DNA from: Oscillospiraceae bacterium
Lineage (GTDB): Bacteria; Bacillota; Clostridia; Oscillospirales; Oscillospiraceae
Assembly (NCBI GenBank): GCA_015067565.1
Contig: SVMF01000011.1
Location: forward strand, 24,113-88,112
DNA length: 64,000 nt
Direction of reading: 5' to 3'
How positions within the stretch are numbered: position 1 is the stretch's first letter; each line of letters begins with the position of its first letter. The notes below the pieces were generated by a model, which was given only the letters and a program-made list of their open reading frames with translations, was not told the DNA's origin and did no database searches. Of this stretch, positions 1 through 8,308 are shown piece after piece. A program made the position numbers and the translations under genes.

Positions 1-2073
1 GGCAATTTGAGCAATGTGACGGCGGGAATGTACGATCCTGCGGGCAATATGGCGACCGGTCGCTCAGCAGGCCCGAGAGGGAATCAGTATGATCTCAGCG
101 AGCTTTCCGAAGGAGTGAAGATTTCTCAATTGCCTGCAGGCTCATATATTTATCGTGTCACTGCAACCAATATCAAGCGCACAAGAATCCTGCTGCAAAG
201 ATCCGTTCATATCACCGAAGCGGGTGTGCTGGCGACGGATCTGAATGCTCCGAAGGATCTTGCGCTCGGGGATGTCTTCTCACCAGAGGGCAAGTTGATC
301 GCATCAACGAATCTTTCCAATGTAACGATCACGATACTTTCTGGAGATACCGAAAAAGAGCTTCAGCGTGCGGAGGCAAAACCCAACAAGACAGATTTCG
401 ACCTTTCCCAGATGACAATCGACCTTACCAAGCTACCCTACGGCTCGTATATTTATAAGATTAACGCCAAATCCGCGAAGGGGGAAACAGTGCTTCTCGA
501 GGAGCCTTTTTCCGTTTGGATGAGGGAAGATCCGATCAAACTTGAGGGGTTCATTCTCAAGGAAGAGTACTATATCGATGAACTAAAGGGGTTACAGGGC
601 ACGCTGATATCAACCAATTCTGATTTCATCGAAGTAGTCGCCAGCGTGGTTGACCAAAATAAGGATGATCTGGTTATTGCCGAATCGATCATCAACGATG
701 AGCGTACGGTTTCACTTTCGGCGTTTGATTCTGAACTGCGATTACATGATTTGCGTTATGGTAGCTATATTTTCAAGCTTACGGCAATCAATTCCGCCGG
801 CCCGAAGACGATTGTGGAAAAACGATTTGTCATCCGTTCCGATGGTTTGAGCCTGTGCGATTTTGTCCCACCGATCATGCTCTATGAAGGTGACAGTTAT
901 AACCTTGACGGTGCTGTTGTTTCGGATGACACGACCTTATCTATGGTCTGCGTGAGCGTCATCGATGACAAAATGCAGGTCGTTCTGGATGCAGCTTGTG
1001 TCCCGGAGGTCATGGCATTCGGCCTGAAAGAGCTTTCTGCAAAGCTTCCTTTTGGAACGCTGAAGCAGGGAACATACACCTTGCGGGTATATGCACAAAA
1101 TACAAATTCAAGAGAATATTTATACGATTCAAAATTTGATGTAACTTCATCAAAGGACACTATGAAATGGAAGAGTCCTTATCGTTCGATCAACGGCATT
1201 TCTTTCGCCAGCTACGACGCGCCGACACTTGCGGGAATGGTAAGCTCTGAAAATAGTGTCATTACGTCGATCCGCGCAGAAGTATTTAATAGCGACGGAG
1301 TCGTGATGAATGCGGCTGAAATCATGCCGATGAGTCAAGAAGCCTATGTGACGGATCTGAATGAGATTCTCCGCCTTGCAGCGCTGTCTGCCGGAGAGTA
1401 TCGACTTGTGCTCACCGGAACAAACGAGGCTGGCTGCTTCATTCTGCAGGATGAACGCTTCGAAATTTCGGATTGTAATCACTCGAATGTCCGTTCGGGC
1501 ATTGTTCATGAACAACGCTGCGATCGCATCGGTGCGGTGGCCAACAGCCGCTGCGCAGATTGTGCAGACCGTGTGCAACACGGAATCATGATCCCGAGGG
1601 ATGCGCATGAATGGGGGGCAAATGGATGCATCCACTGCATTGCGGGTAAGCCGAAGACATACTCACTCAGACGTAGCACCTCCGTAAAGCAAAACGGGCG
1701 CTATCTGGTCGTTTGTCAGAGCTATGGAAGATACTACGCACTTGGCACGGATGGCAAGGCTGTCCTGATTTCGGAGCCTGATGTAGATCAGTCCCTCAGC
1801 GCTTCTTCGCAGCTTTTGTGGACGGCCTTTGTCCGCGGTGGACGGGTTGCACTTCGTTCAAAGGATGTTTTAGCCCTGCAGCTGGACAGCTCTGCGCTCC
1901 GTGTTGCGTGCGGGACCGGAAACTCCATGCTTAAAATTGCCTTTGAAGCGGACGGAAATTGCGCCATTTATCTGACGCAGAACCACGGTTTGGTATTTGA
2001 CGAAGATGAATTTACCGTCGGGGCACCTTCTGCCGTTTTTGTGCTCTACGAATTGGTTCCAAATCGTGAATAA
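1..2073 (+). CDS. Large secreted/surface protein of repeated Ig-like units (5' end outside window)
   Basis: The reading frame is open from base 1, and the first in-frame start (TTG at 7) lies inside a repeat unit, so the true start is upstream of the window. About four to five units of roughly 95-105 residues are visible. Each ends in a GSYIYRVTATN-like strand (variants GSYIYKINAKS, GSYIFKLTAIN, GTYTLRVYAQN, GEYRLVLTGTN), which looks like a beta-sandwich repeat. A short Cys/His-rich stretch follows (about residues 490-545 counted from base 7; C-H, C, CADC, CIHC). The last 140 residues form another domain with YLVVCQSYGRYYALGTDG, of a kind seen at the ends of clostridial surface proteins. No catalytic motif is visible. 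It is probably an adhesin or cell-surface scaffold; the exact function is unknown. It ends just before the promoter of the polysaccharide locus. Confidence 0.8.
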   Translation, partial: GNLSNVTAGMYDPAGNMATGRSAGPRGNQYDLSELSEGVKISQLPAGSYIYRVTATNIKRTRILLQRSVHITEAGVLATDLNAPKDLALGDVFSPEGKLIASTNLSNVTITILSGDTEKELQRAEAKPNKTDFDLSQMTIDLTKLPYGSYIYKINAKSAKGETVLLEEPFSVWMREDPIKLEGFILKEEYYIDELKGLQGTLISTNSDFIEVVASVVDQNKDDLVIAESIINDERTVSLSAFDSELRLHDLRYGSYIFKLTAINSAGPKTIVEKRFVIRSDGLSLCDFVPPIMLYEGDSYNLDGAVVSDDTTLSMVCVSVIDDKMQVVLDAACVPEVMAFGLKELSAKLPFGTLKQGTYTLRVYAQNTNSREYLYDSKFDVTSSKDTMKWKSPYRSINGISFASYDAPTLAGMVSSENSVITSIRAEVFNSDGVVMNAAEIMPMSQEAYVTDLNEILRLAALSAGEYRLVLTGTNEAGCFILQDERFEISDCNHSNVRSGIVHEQRCDRIGAVANSRCADCADRVQHGIMIPRDAHEWGANGCIHCIAGKPKTYSLRRSTSVKQNGRYLVVCQSYGRYYALGTDGKAVLISEPDVDQSLSASSQLLWTAFVRGGRVALRSKDVLALQLDSSALRVACGTGNSMLKIAFEADGNCAIYLTQNHGLVFDEDEFTVGAPSAVFVLYELVPNRE

Positions 2074-2088
2074 TTTGTAAATTTATGA

Positions 2089-2117
2089 TTGCTTTTGTAT
2101 TCGCTCTGTGATATAAT
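2089..2117 (+). promoter_or_regulatory. Sigma-A-like promoter of the polysaccharide locus
   Basis: A -35 TTGCTT (2089-2094) and a perfect -10 TATAAT (2112-2117) are separated by 17 bp, about 70 bp upstream of the PqqD-like gene. A second TATAAT at 2128-2133 has no good -35. No terminator is seen after the preceding gene, so read-through is also possible. Confidence 0.6.
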
Positions 2118-2186
2118 AATCATTAGATATAATAATTAATATCTGTACTGTAGGCTTTTGCCGGGTAAATATTTTGGAGGTTCAAG

Positions 2187-2450
2187 ATGAAAGTCAAGAA
2201 AGAGTTTGTTTTGCGTAACATTGCAGGATCCGATATTGTCATTCCCATTGCAGCTGTTGGTGTCGATTTCAACGGCATGATCACCCTCAACGAGTCTGCA
2301 GCGTTCCTGTGGCGCAAGCTTGAGAATGATACGGATGTAGAGGGGCTGGTTTCTGCGCTTCTGGCTGAGTACGAGGTCGATGAGCCGACCGCTCGCACCT
2401 GCGTGAAAGAGTACATCGCAAAGCTTGAAGAGATCGGCTGCCTTGAGTAA
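2187..2450 (+). CDS. PqqD-like peptide-binding (RRE-type) protein
   Basis: An 87-residue protein of typical PqqD length with the family pattern: an N-terminal beta strand pair, then ITLNESAAFLWRKLE (the usual LN.tAa.iwell) and a winged-helix C-terminus ending in a leucine-rich helix. PqqD family members bind leader peptides and hand them to maturation enzymes in RiPP pathways. Here no radical SAM enzyme or precursor peptide is visible, so the partner is unknown. A strong GGAGG site sits 7-8 nt upstream of the ATG. It is the first gene of the polysaccharide operon and overlaps the next gene. The family call is firm; the role in polysaccharide export or modification is inference. Confidence 0.8.
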   Translation: MKVKKEFVLRNIAGSDIVIPIAAVGVDFNGMITLNESAAFLWRKLENDTDVEGLVSALLAEYEVDEPTARTCVKEYIAKLEEIGCLE

Positions 2451-2946
2451 GAAGGTTTTGCAAAAGCCCGGCATCGAGACGCCGAGCAAGTCGATTAATC
2501 TGCAGGCAATGTATCCCGTGATCAGGGAGGTTCTCGACAACGGCGGCACCTTCACCCTGACGATCACGGGGCAGAGTATGTATCCGTTTATCCTGGGCAA
2601 CAGAGACCGTGTCACCCTGTCGGCGGTTCCTGCGAAGCTCAGGAAGAACGATTTGCCACTGTACATCCGAACGAATGGCCAATTTGTCTTACATCGCGTC
2701 GTCAAGGTCTGCAAAGACGGTACTTATACCTGTTGCGGTGATCATCAGTGGGCCTTGGAGCCAGGGCTGCACCACGAGCAAATGGTCGGCCTAGCCACCG
2801 TTTATGTGAGAAAGGGCAGAACCTTGACGAACAAGAATCTGCTCTACCGCATATACCGCACGGTCTGGACGTGGGTGATTCCGCTGCGCAGATACTTCTT
2901 TGCTCTGGACAGCCGCCTGCGCAGATTGTTCGGAAAGAAAAAATAA
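2443..2946 (+). CDS. S24/S26-family signal peptidase-like protein (SipW/ER-type)
   Basis: The motif GQSMYPFILGNRDRV carries the likely nucleophilic Ser (SM-P motif). LHRVVKV supplies a His where ER-type (SipW-like) signal peptidases have His instead of Lys. GDHQWALEP matches the later conserved GD block. A basic C-terminal tail follows a hydrophobic WTWVIPLRRYFF stretch and could be a C-terminal membrane anchor. The start is uncertain: TTG 2443 overlaps the PqqD stop and is translationally coupled; TTG 2425 and ATG 2509 are alternatives. Its substrate is not evident. Candidates would be a secreted protein made with the polysaccharide, or the repeat protein upstream. Confidence 0.7.
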   Translation: MSKKVLQKPGIETPSKSINLQAMYPVIREVLDNGGTFTLTITGQSMYPFILGNRDRVTLSAVPAKLRKNDLPLYIRTNGQFVLHRVVKVCKDGTYTCCGDHQWALEPGLHHEQMVGLATVYVRKGRTLTNKNLLYRIYRTVWTWVIPLRRYFFALDSRLRRLFGKKK

Positions 2947-2970
2947 TGCCAAAGGAAATGAGGGTGGACT

Positions 2971-4113
2971 GTGACTCTTCATGAATATTTTGTGCATTTG
3001 TTGCAATCCGCACTCACGGGTGACAGACCGTTGCCGAAGCCGGATACGCTTACGTGGCAGGAGATATATGCGATGGCCAAGAAGCACAGTCTGACCACCA
3101 TGGTTTTGCAGGCAGCAAATGTGTTTTCACATGAGTTGAATGACGGTTTGTATGAAAAATGGCTCGATCGCAGTACAAAGCTGGTGGCTAAGTTCGTTAA
3201 CCAGGAATTTGAGGAGAGCCGGCTGTCTGACTTGTTGGAAAACGCAAAGATTCCGCATATGCTGCTGAAGGGCGCATGGGTGCGGAATCTCTTTCCATCA
3301 CCGCAGCTGCGCGAGATGTCGGATATTGACATTCTGATCCCTGCATCCATGGCGACAAAGGCGCACGATCTTGTCGTTTCTGATGGCTACGTGTTCAAGG
3401 AAGAATGCACGACATCTCACAACACGGAATATGTGAAGAAGCCGTATCTGATTTTGGAGTTACATACGGCGATGCTCCCCCTGGAGTCCAGGCAATCAGA
3501 TTATTACGAAGATATCTGGTCGAAGACAACGAAGATTTCGGACTATCGGCACGAACTCTCCGTTGAGCAGCAGTTTATCTACTGCATTGCACATATGCAC
3601 AAGCATTATATTTACTGCGGTATCGGCATCCGCTCCGTTCTTGACATTTTTGTCCTGCTCAAGGCCTATTGCAACCAGTTTGACATCGAGACGATCCGAA
3701 ACGAATTCAAAAAGCTTGGTATGGAACAATTTGCCGAGGCGGTATGTCACATTGCGCTTGCTTGGTTCGGCAAAAAAGAATATAAACTGACAGCTTCAGA
3801 GCAGGAAATTGCCGAGGATATTCTGAACAGTGAGACCTACGGTAATCGTAGTTCACGAACCGAGCATATTCTTAAAAATGAAATGAATCAGGGCAAGAGC
3901 ATGCTAAGCGCGAAGCGAAGCTACCTGCGTAGGAGAATGTTCCCGGATTATAATTACATGAAGGGTGTATTTCCCCGGATGATGAAATCGCCGATCCTGC
4001 TTCCTGTCGGATGGGTCGCAAGGTGGGGAAAAGGCTTGTTCACCAAGAAAGACAGCATGAAAAAGGAACTCATCGAGCTCCGTGAAGCAGAGAAAAAAAT
4101 GGAGAGGAGATAG
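2971..4113 (+). CDS. Nucleotidyltransferase family protein (NTP_transf_5-like)
   Basis: A 380-residue protein with the block MLLKGAWVRNLF followed by REMSDIDILIP, which is the G-x(n)-(S)D-x-D metal-binding pattern of the nucleotidyltransferase fold, as in the uncharacterised NTP_transf_5 family. A helical C-terminal half follows. The start is GTG 2971, preceded by GAGGGTGG. Members of this family often sit beside PqqD-like proteins and in polysaccharide or RiPP loci, but their substrate is not established. Here it is gene 3 of the polysaccharide operon, 24 bp after the peptidase gene and 4 bp before the dehydratase gene. Confidence 0.7.
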   Translation: MTLHEYFVHLLQSALTGDRPLPKPDTLTWQEIYAMAKKHSLTTMVLQAANVFSHELNDGLYEKWLDRSTKLVAKFVNQEFEESRLSDLLENAKIPHMLLKGAWVRNLFPSPQLREMSDIDILIPASMATKAHDLVVSDGYVFKEECTTSHNTEYVKKPYLILELHTAMLPLESRQSDYYEDIWSKTTKISDYRHELSVEQQFIYCIAHMHKHYIYCGIGIRSVLDIFVLLKAYCNQFDIETIRNEFKKLGMEQFAEAVCHIALAWFGKKEYKLTASEQEIAEDILNSETYGNRSSRTEHILKNEMNQGKSMLSAKRSYLRRRMFPDYNYMKGVFPRMMKSPILLPVGWVARWGKGLFTKKDSMKKELIELREAEKKMERR

Positions 4114-4117
4114 AACA

Positions 4118-5989
4118 ATGAGCGAAATGACCGCCTTTGACAAGAGAAAAAAAATCGTTCGAGTGATCTGTCTGCTCTTCGTAGATGCATTCATGATCAT
4201 CCTCTCCGCCATGCTTGCGCTTTTGATCCGCTTTGACTTTTCGCCTGCCGCTGCAACCGTTTATGTAACAAACCTTTATATCTACCTGCCGTTCTTTGTT
4301 GTCATGAGTATTGGCATCTTTGTTCCCATGAAACTATATAACAGTCTCTGGGAGTTTGCAAGTATTGCCGAGATGCTGCACATTGTTTATGCAACAACGG
4401 CAGTGGCTCTTCTTCAGACTTTTGCCATCGTGATTGGCCTTTTAGACCTGCCGCTGAGCTATCCAATCCTTAACTGGTTATTCTTGTCGGCGCTGATTCT
4501 GGCCTCTCGTTTTTCCTATCGACTGCTGAGAAACAGCAAGGGTCGCGATCACAGAAAGGACAAGAAGCAGAAGCGCACCATGCTCATCGGTGCCGGCGAT
4601 GCCGGAATGCTCGTACTGCGTGAGTTTCAGACGAGTGTGAACTCGGAAAATCTTGTTGTGTGCGTGGTCGATGACAATGCACAAAAGCGCGGAAGTTATC
4701 TGCGTAATGTCAAGATTTGCGGTACCCGAAAGGACATTGTCCGTCTGGCCGTGGAGTACGACATCGAAGAGATCGTTTTTGCAATCCCGACCGCGTCGAC
4801 CCGCGACCGTAAGGAGATCCTGTCCTACTGCCAGCAGAGCGGATGCAAGCTGAAGATTCTGCCCGGCATTTTCCAGTTGGCCAATGGTGAGGTCAGTGTT
4901 CAGAAGATCCGCGACGTGGACATTTTGGACCTTCTTGGGCGCGATAGCGTACAGGTCGATATGTCAGAAATTTCTCAGATGCTCTATGACAAGGTCGTCT
5001 TGGTAACGGGTGGGGGAGGATCGATCGGAAGCGAATTGTGCCGACAAATCGCCAAGCACGATCCCAAGCAGCTTATCATTTTTGATATTTACGAGAACAA
5101 CGCGTATGAAATTCAGCAGGAGTTGCGTAGAGCACTCCCGCAGCTGAATCTGGTGACACTCATTGGTTCGGTGCGAGATACAGAGCGTATAAATTCCGTT
5201 TTCAAGCAGTATCGTCCACAGGTTATCTTCCACGCTGCTGCGCACAAGCATGTGCCGCTGATGGAGGACAGCCCCAACGAGGCGATCAAGAACAATGTCT
5301 TTGGTACATATCATGTGGCTAAGGCTGCTGCCGTTTACAATGCGGAAACCTTTGTTCTGATTTCGACCGATAAGGCTGTCAATCCGACCAATATCATGGG
5401 CGCATCTAAACGTATCTGTGAGATGATCGTTCAGATGATGGCAAATTCCTCGTCGACGAAGTTCGTTGCCGTTCGTTTCGGCAATGTTCTGGGCAGCAAC
5501 GGAAGCGTCATTCCACTGTTCAAGAAGCAGATCGAAGAGGGTGGCCCCGTTACCGTGACCCATCCCGATATTATCCGTTTCTTTATGACGATTCCAGAGG
5601 CGGTTTCGCTTGTCCTGCAGGCAGGTGTCTATGCCGATCGGGGTGAAATTTTCGTTCTGGATATGGGTGAGCCCGTCCGCATCGACGATCTTGCAAGAAA
5701 CCTGATCCGGCTGTCGGGATTTGAACCTGACATTGACATCGAGGTCAAATATACCGGTCTGCGTCCGGGTGAGAAGCTCTTCGAGGAAATGCTTATGAAC
5801 GAAGAGGGGCTGCGTACGACGGCAAATGAGCTGATCCACATAGGCCAACCACTCGAACTCAACGATACAAGCTTTGCAAAACAGCTTGTGAAGCTCGAAA
5901 AAGCCTGCAACCAGAATTCCGGGGAAGTATTTGCGATGGTTGCAGATATTGTCCCGACTTACAAGAAGAAAACTGCCGTACAGAAATAA
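4118..5989 (+). CDS. Membrane-bound UDP-HexNAc 4,6-dehydratase (CapD/PglF family)
   Basis: Four predicted membrane segments within the first about 130 residues are followed by a Rossmann domain (MLIGAGDAGM) and the NAD-binding dehydratase domain with VTGGGGSIGSEL. The active-site stretch STDKAVNPTNIMGASKR has Met in place of the usual catalytic Tyr of YxxxK, as is typical for the long membrane PglF/CapD subgroup. This enzyme converts UDP-GlcNAc to the 4-keto-6-deoxy sugar, the entry to QuiNAc, FucNAc or bacillosamine-type residues. Length (623 aa) is normal. The start ATG 4118 was chosen because GGAGAGGAGA lies upstream; an in-frame GTG at 4082 would add 12 residues inside the previous gene. 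Confidence 0.92.
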   Translation: MSEMTAFDKRKKIVRVICLLFVDAFMIILSAMLALLIRFDFSPAAATVYVTNLYIYLPFFVVMSIGIFVPMKLYNSLWEFASIAEMLHIVYATTAVALLQTFAIVIGLLDLPLSYPILNWLFLSALILASRFSYRLLRNSKGRDHRKDKKQKRTMLIGAGDAGMLVLREFQTSVNSENLVVCVVDDNAQKRGSYLRNVKICGTRKDIVRLAVEYDIEEIVFAIPTASTRDRKEILSYCQQSGCKLKILPGIFQLANGEVSVQKIRDVDILDLLGRDSVQVDMSEISQMLYDKVVLVTGGGGSIGSELCRQIAKHDPKQLIIFDIYENNAYEIQQELRRALPQLNLVTLIGSVRDTERINSVFKQYRPQVIFHAAAHKHVPLMEDSPNEAIKNNVFGTYHVAKAAAVYNAETFVLISTDKAVNPTNIMGASKRICEMIVQMMANSSSTKFVAVRFGNVLGSNGSVIPLFKKQIEEGGPVTVTHPDIIRFFMTIPEAVSLVLQAGVYADRGEIFVLDMGEPVRIDDLARNLIRLSGFEPDIDIEVKYTGLRPGEKLFEEMLMNEEGLRTTANELIHIGQPLELNDTSFAKQLVKLEKACNQNSGEVFAMVADIVPTYKKKTAVQK

Positions 5990-6004
5990 AACGGAGGGAA
6001 GAAT

Positions 6005-6763
6005 ATGGATTTGAATTTGAATCACAAGAGTGTTTTGCTTGTCGGTGCGAGCAAGGGCATCGGTAAGGCCATTGCGCTTGGATTCGCTGCCGAACAGTGT
6101 AAAATCGTTGCAATTGCCCGTACAGAGGATCTGCTGCGGCAGCTTCAGGAGGAAGCCTTGGCCGCAGGAGCTGAATCGTTCCACTATGTGGTTGCAGACC
6201 TGATGGGCTGCGACACGAAGGAGCTTGCACAGAGCTTGTTGGATACGTACGGAACTTTTGATATTGTGGTACATAATGTTGGCGGCTCTTTGGTCAGCCG
6301 CAATCACCTCGGCGGCGCAGAGGAGTGGAATGAGGCGTTGAAATTCAATGCAATTGCTTCCATCGATATGAACAGCCGTTTGATTCCTCCCATGGTGGAA
6401 CGCGGCTCCGGCAGAGTCATCCATATTTCTTCCATTTCTGCATTGATGCTTCGTGGGAATCCGCTTTATGCTTCGGCAAAGGCATTTTTGAATGCATATG
6501 TCACGACAGTCGGCAGACAACTGGCTCCCTCGGGTGTGCTTCTGACATCTGTCATGCCGGGTGCCGTTTCCTTTGAAGGAAGCTACTGGGACAAATTTGT
6601 CAAGGAAGGACATCCGCGCGTGGATGATTTCCTCCGACATCACCAGGCAATCAATCGCTTCGGCTCTCCCGAGGAGATTGCCAATGTCGTTTTGTTTATG
6701 GCCAGTGACAAGTCTTCGTTTATGCCTGCTACCAACATTCCAGTTGATGGCGCAAATATGTAA
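6005..6763 (+). CDS. Short-chain dehydrogenase/reductase (SDR)
   Basis: A 252-residue classical SDR with GASKGIGKA (NAD(P) binding), NVGG (in place of NNAG), and the catalytic Ser (SSISAL) and YASAK (Tyr/Lys). The C-terminus retains NIPVDGANM, the usual vDGG-like end. It probably reduces or oxidises a sugar intermediate. It lies between the 4,6-dehydratase and the priming transferase, so a role in making the keto-sugar product or a product of the nearby transketolase is plausible but not proven. GGAGG upstream of ATG 6005. Confidence 0.85.
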   Translation: MDLNLNHKSVLLVGASKGIGKAIALGFAAEQCKIVAIARTEDLLRQLQEEALAAGAESFHYVVADLMGCDTKELAQSLLDTYGTFDIVVHNVGGSLVSRNHLGGAEEWNEALKFNAIASIDMNSRLIPPMVERGSGRVIHISSISALMLRGNPLYASAKAFLNAYVTTVGRQLAPSGVLLTSVMPGAVSFEGSYWDKFVKEGHPRVDDFLRHHQAINRFGSPEEIANVVLFMASDKSSFMPATNIPVDGANM

Positions 6764-6774
6764 GGGTGAATGCT

Positions 6775-7434
6775 ATGAAGAGACTTTTGGATATTATTTT
6801 CAGTCTGATCGGCTTGATCCTTTTCTCCCCGATCTTTTTGATCCTCTCGCTTATGATCGTCATTGACTCCAGAGGCGGCGTGTTCTTCCGCGGCGTCCGT
6901 GTCGGCCTGAACGGTAAGGATTTCCGTATTTTCAAGTTCCGCAGCATGATCCCCGATTGCGAGGGAAAGGGTAAGTGGAATGTCGGCGACAATGATGACC
7001 GTATCACAAAGGTCGGTCATTTCCTGCGCAAGAGCAAGCTCGATGAGCTACCTCAGTTGATCAATGTTCTGATCGGTAATATGAGCTTCGTCGGCCCTCG
7101 TCCGGAGCTGCGTGTGTATGTCGATCAGTACACCGAGGAGGAGAAGGCCATCCTCGAGCGCAAACCCGGCATCACCGACTGGGCCTCCATCACGAACTTC
7201 GAACAGTTCAAGGGCTTTACCGAAGCTGAGGACCCCGATGCCTATTACATGAATTATGTTCGTCCGCTGAAGCTTAAGCTGCAGCTGTACTATGCGGAGC
7301 ATCATTCTCTTTGGGATGATATTCGCTGCGTTGCATGGACAGTTTATAAGGTTGCTACCCGTTCGCAGAAACTGCCGAAGGAGATTGCCAAGATCGTAGA
7401 AGAGTATCAGGCATCGTTGTCGGTGAAGGCATAA
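6775..7434 (+). CDS. Priming undecaprenyl-phosphate sugar transferase (short WcaJ/PglC type)
   Basis: One N-terminal hydrophobic segment (MKRLLDIIFSLIGLILFSPI) is followed by the bacterial sugar transferase core: FRIFKFRSM, then KLDELPQLINVL and SFVGPRPE, all signature blocks of the polyisoprenyl-phosphate hexose-1-phosphate transferase family. At about 219 residues it is the short, membrane re-entrant form. It should load the first sugar phosphate on undecaprenyl phosphate and start the repeat unit. ATG 6775 is preferred over GTG 6766 because AAGGGTG lies at correct spacing. It follows the SDR gene by 11 bp. Confidence 0.92.
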   Translation: MKRLLDIIFSLIGLILFSPIFLILSLMIVIDSRGGVFFRGVRVGLNGKDFRIFKFRSMIPDCEGKGKWNVGDNDDRITKVGHFLRKSKLDELPQLINVLIGNMSFVGPRPELRVYVDQYTEEEKAILERKPGITDWASITNFEQFKGFTEAEDPDAYYMNYVRPLKLKLQLYYAEHHSLWDDIRCVAWTVYKVATRSQKLPKEIAKIVEEYQASLSVKA

Positions 7435-7453
7435 ATTTCAGGGGGATGATTCA

Positions 7454-8308
7454 ATGATTAGTTCTCATTTGGCATGGTTGATACGCAGACACGGCGTGGA
7501 AATGACGCATCTGTCCGGCGGTAGCCATATTGCTTCGATTTTATCTGTGGCAGACATCGTTGCTGTTTTATACAGCGATGTCCTTCACTTTGATTGCAAG
7601 AACCCAAAGCTTGCCGAGCGTGACCGCTTCATTTTAAGCAAGGGCCATGCCGGCGCAGCCATTTACGCTGCTTTGGCCGAAAGTGGATTCTTCTCCACCG
7701 AAGAGCTCAAAACACATTATCAAAACGGAAGCCGTCTTTCCGGTCATGTTTCTCATAAGGGTGTACCCGGTGTCGAGTTTTCGACCGGTTCTCTGGGCCA
7801 TGGCCTGCCGGTAGCTGCTGGTATGGCACATGCAGCGAAGCTGGACGCAAAACAACATCGTGTCTATGTTGTTATGGGGGACGGCGAGTGTGATGAGGGT
7901 TCCGTCTGGGAGGCAGCGATGTATGCCAACCATTACGGACTGAATAACCTTGTTGCGATCATAGACCACAACAAGATGCAGAGTCTGGATTATTGCGAAA
8001 ATACGATGAAACTGTCACCTTTTGCCGAAAAGTGGCGCAGCTTTGGTTGGAATTGCCTCGAAATTGACGGCCATGATCATGATGAACTGCGTGCCGCATT
8101 CGAGGATGCGAAAAATTCGGACAAGCCGACAGCGATCATTGCCAATACCGTCAAGGGCAAGGGCATTTCCTTCATGGAATTTGATATTTTATGGCATTAT
8201 CGCTTCCCACATGACGGTTGGGAATATGATGGTGCGCTGAAAGAGCTGCATGCCCAGATGCCGAAAGGCTTGAGCGATCCTTACGAAAAGGAGGCGGAGA
8301 ATGCATGA
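7454..8308 (+). CDS. Transketolase, N-terminal (TPP-binding) subunit
   Basis: A 284-residue half-transketolase. It shows GHVSHKGVPGVEFSTGSLGH and the thiamine diphosphate motif GDGECDEGSVWEA...NHYGLNNLVAIIDHN (GDG followed by the conserved N). The split form needs the next gene for the pyrimidine-binding domain; the two overlap by the sequence ATGA. Transfers a ketol group between sugar phosphates. Its place inside the polysaccharide operon, right after the priming transferase, suggests it serves an unusual sugar of the polymer and is not part of central metabolism. That is inference. Confidence 0.88.
   Translation: MISSHLAWLIRRHGVEMTHLSGGSHIASILSVADIVAVLYSDVLHFDCKNPKLAERDRFILSKGHAGAAIYAALAESGFFSTEELKTHYQNGSRLSGHVSHKGVPGVEFSTGSLGHGLPVAAGMAHAAKLDAKQHRVYVVMGDGECDEGSVWEAAMYANHYGLNNLVAIIDHNKMQSLDYCENTMKLSPFAEKWRSFGWNCLEIDGHDHDELRAAFEDAKNSDKPTAIIANTVKGKGISFMEFDILWHYRFPHDGWEYDGALKELHAQMPKGLSDPYEKEAENA

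Noticed and set aside
4964..6643. 559-aa ORF on the minus strand
   Set aside because: It lies entirely antisense to the 4,6-dehydratase and SDR genes, has no family motifs, and is explained by codon bias of the real genes.
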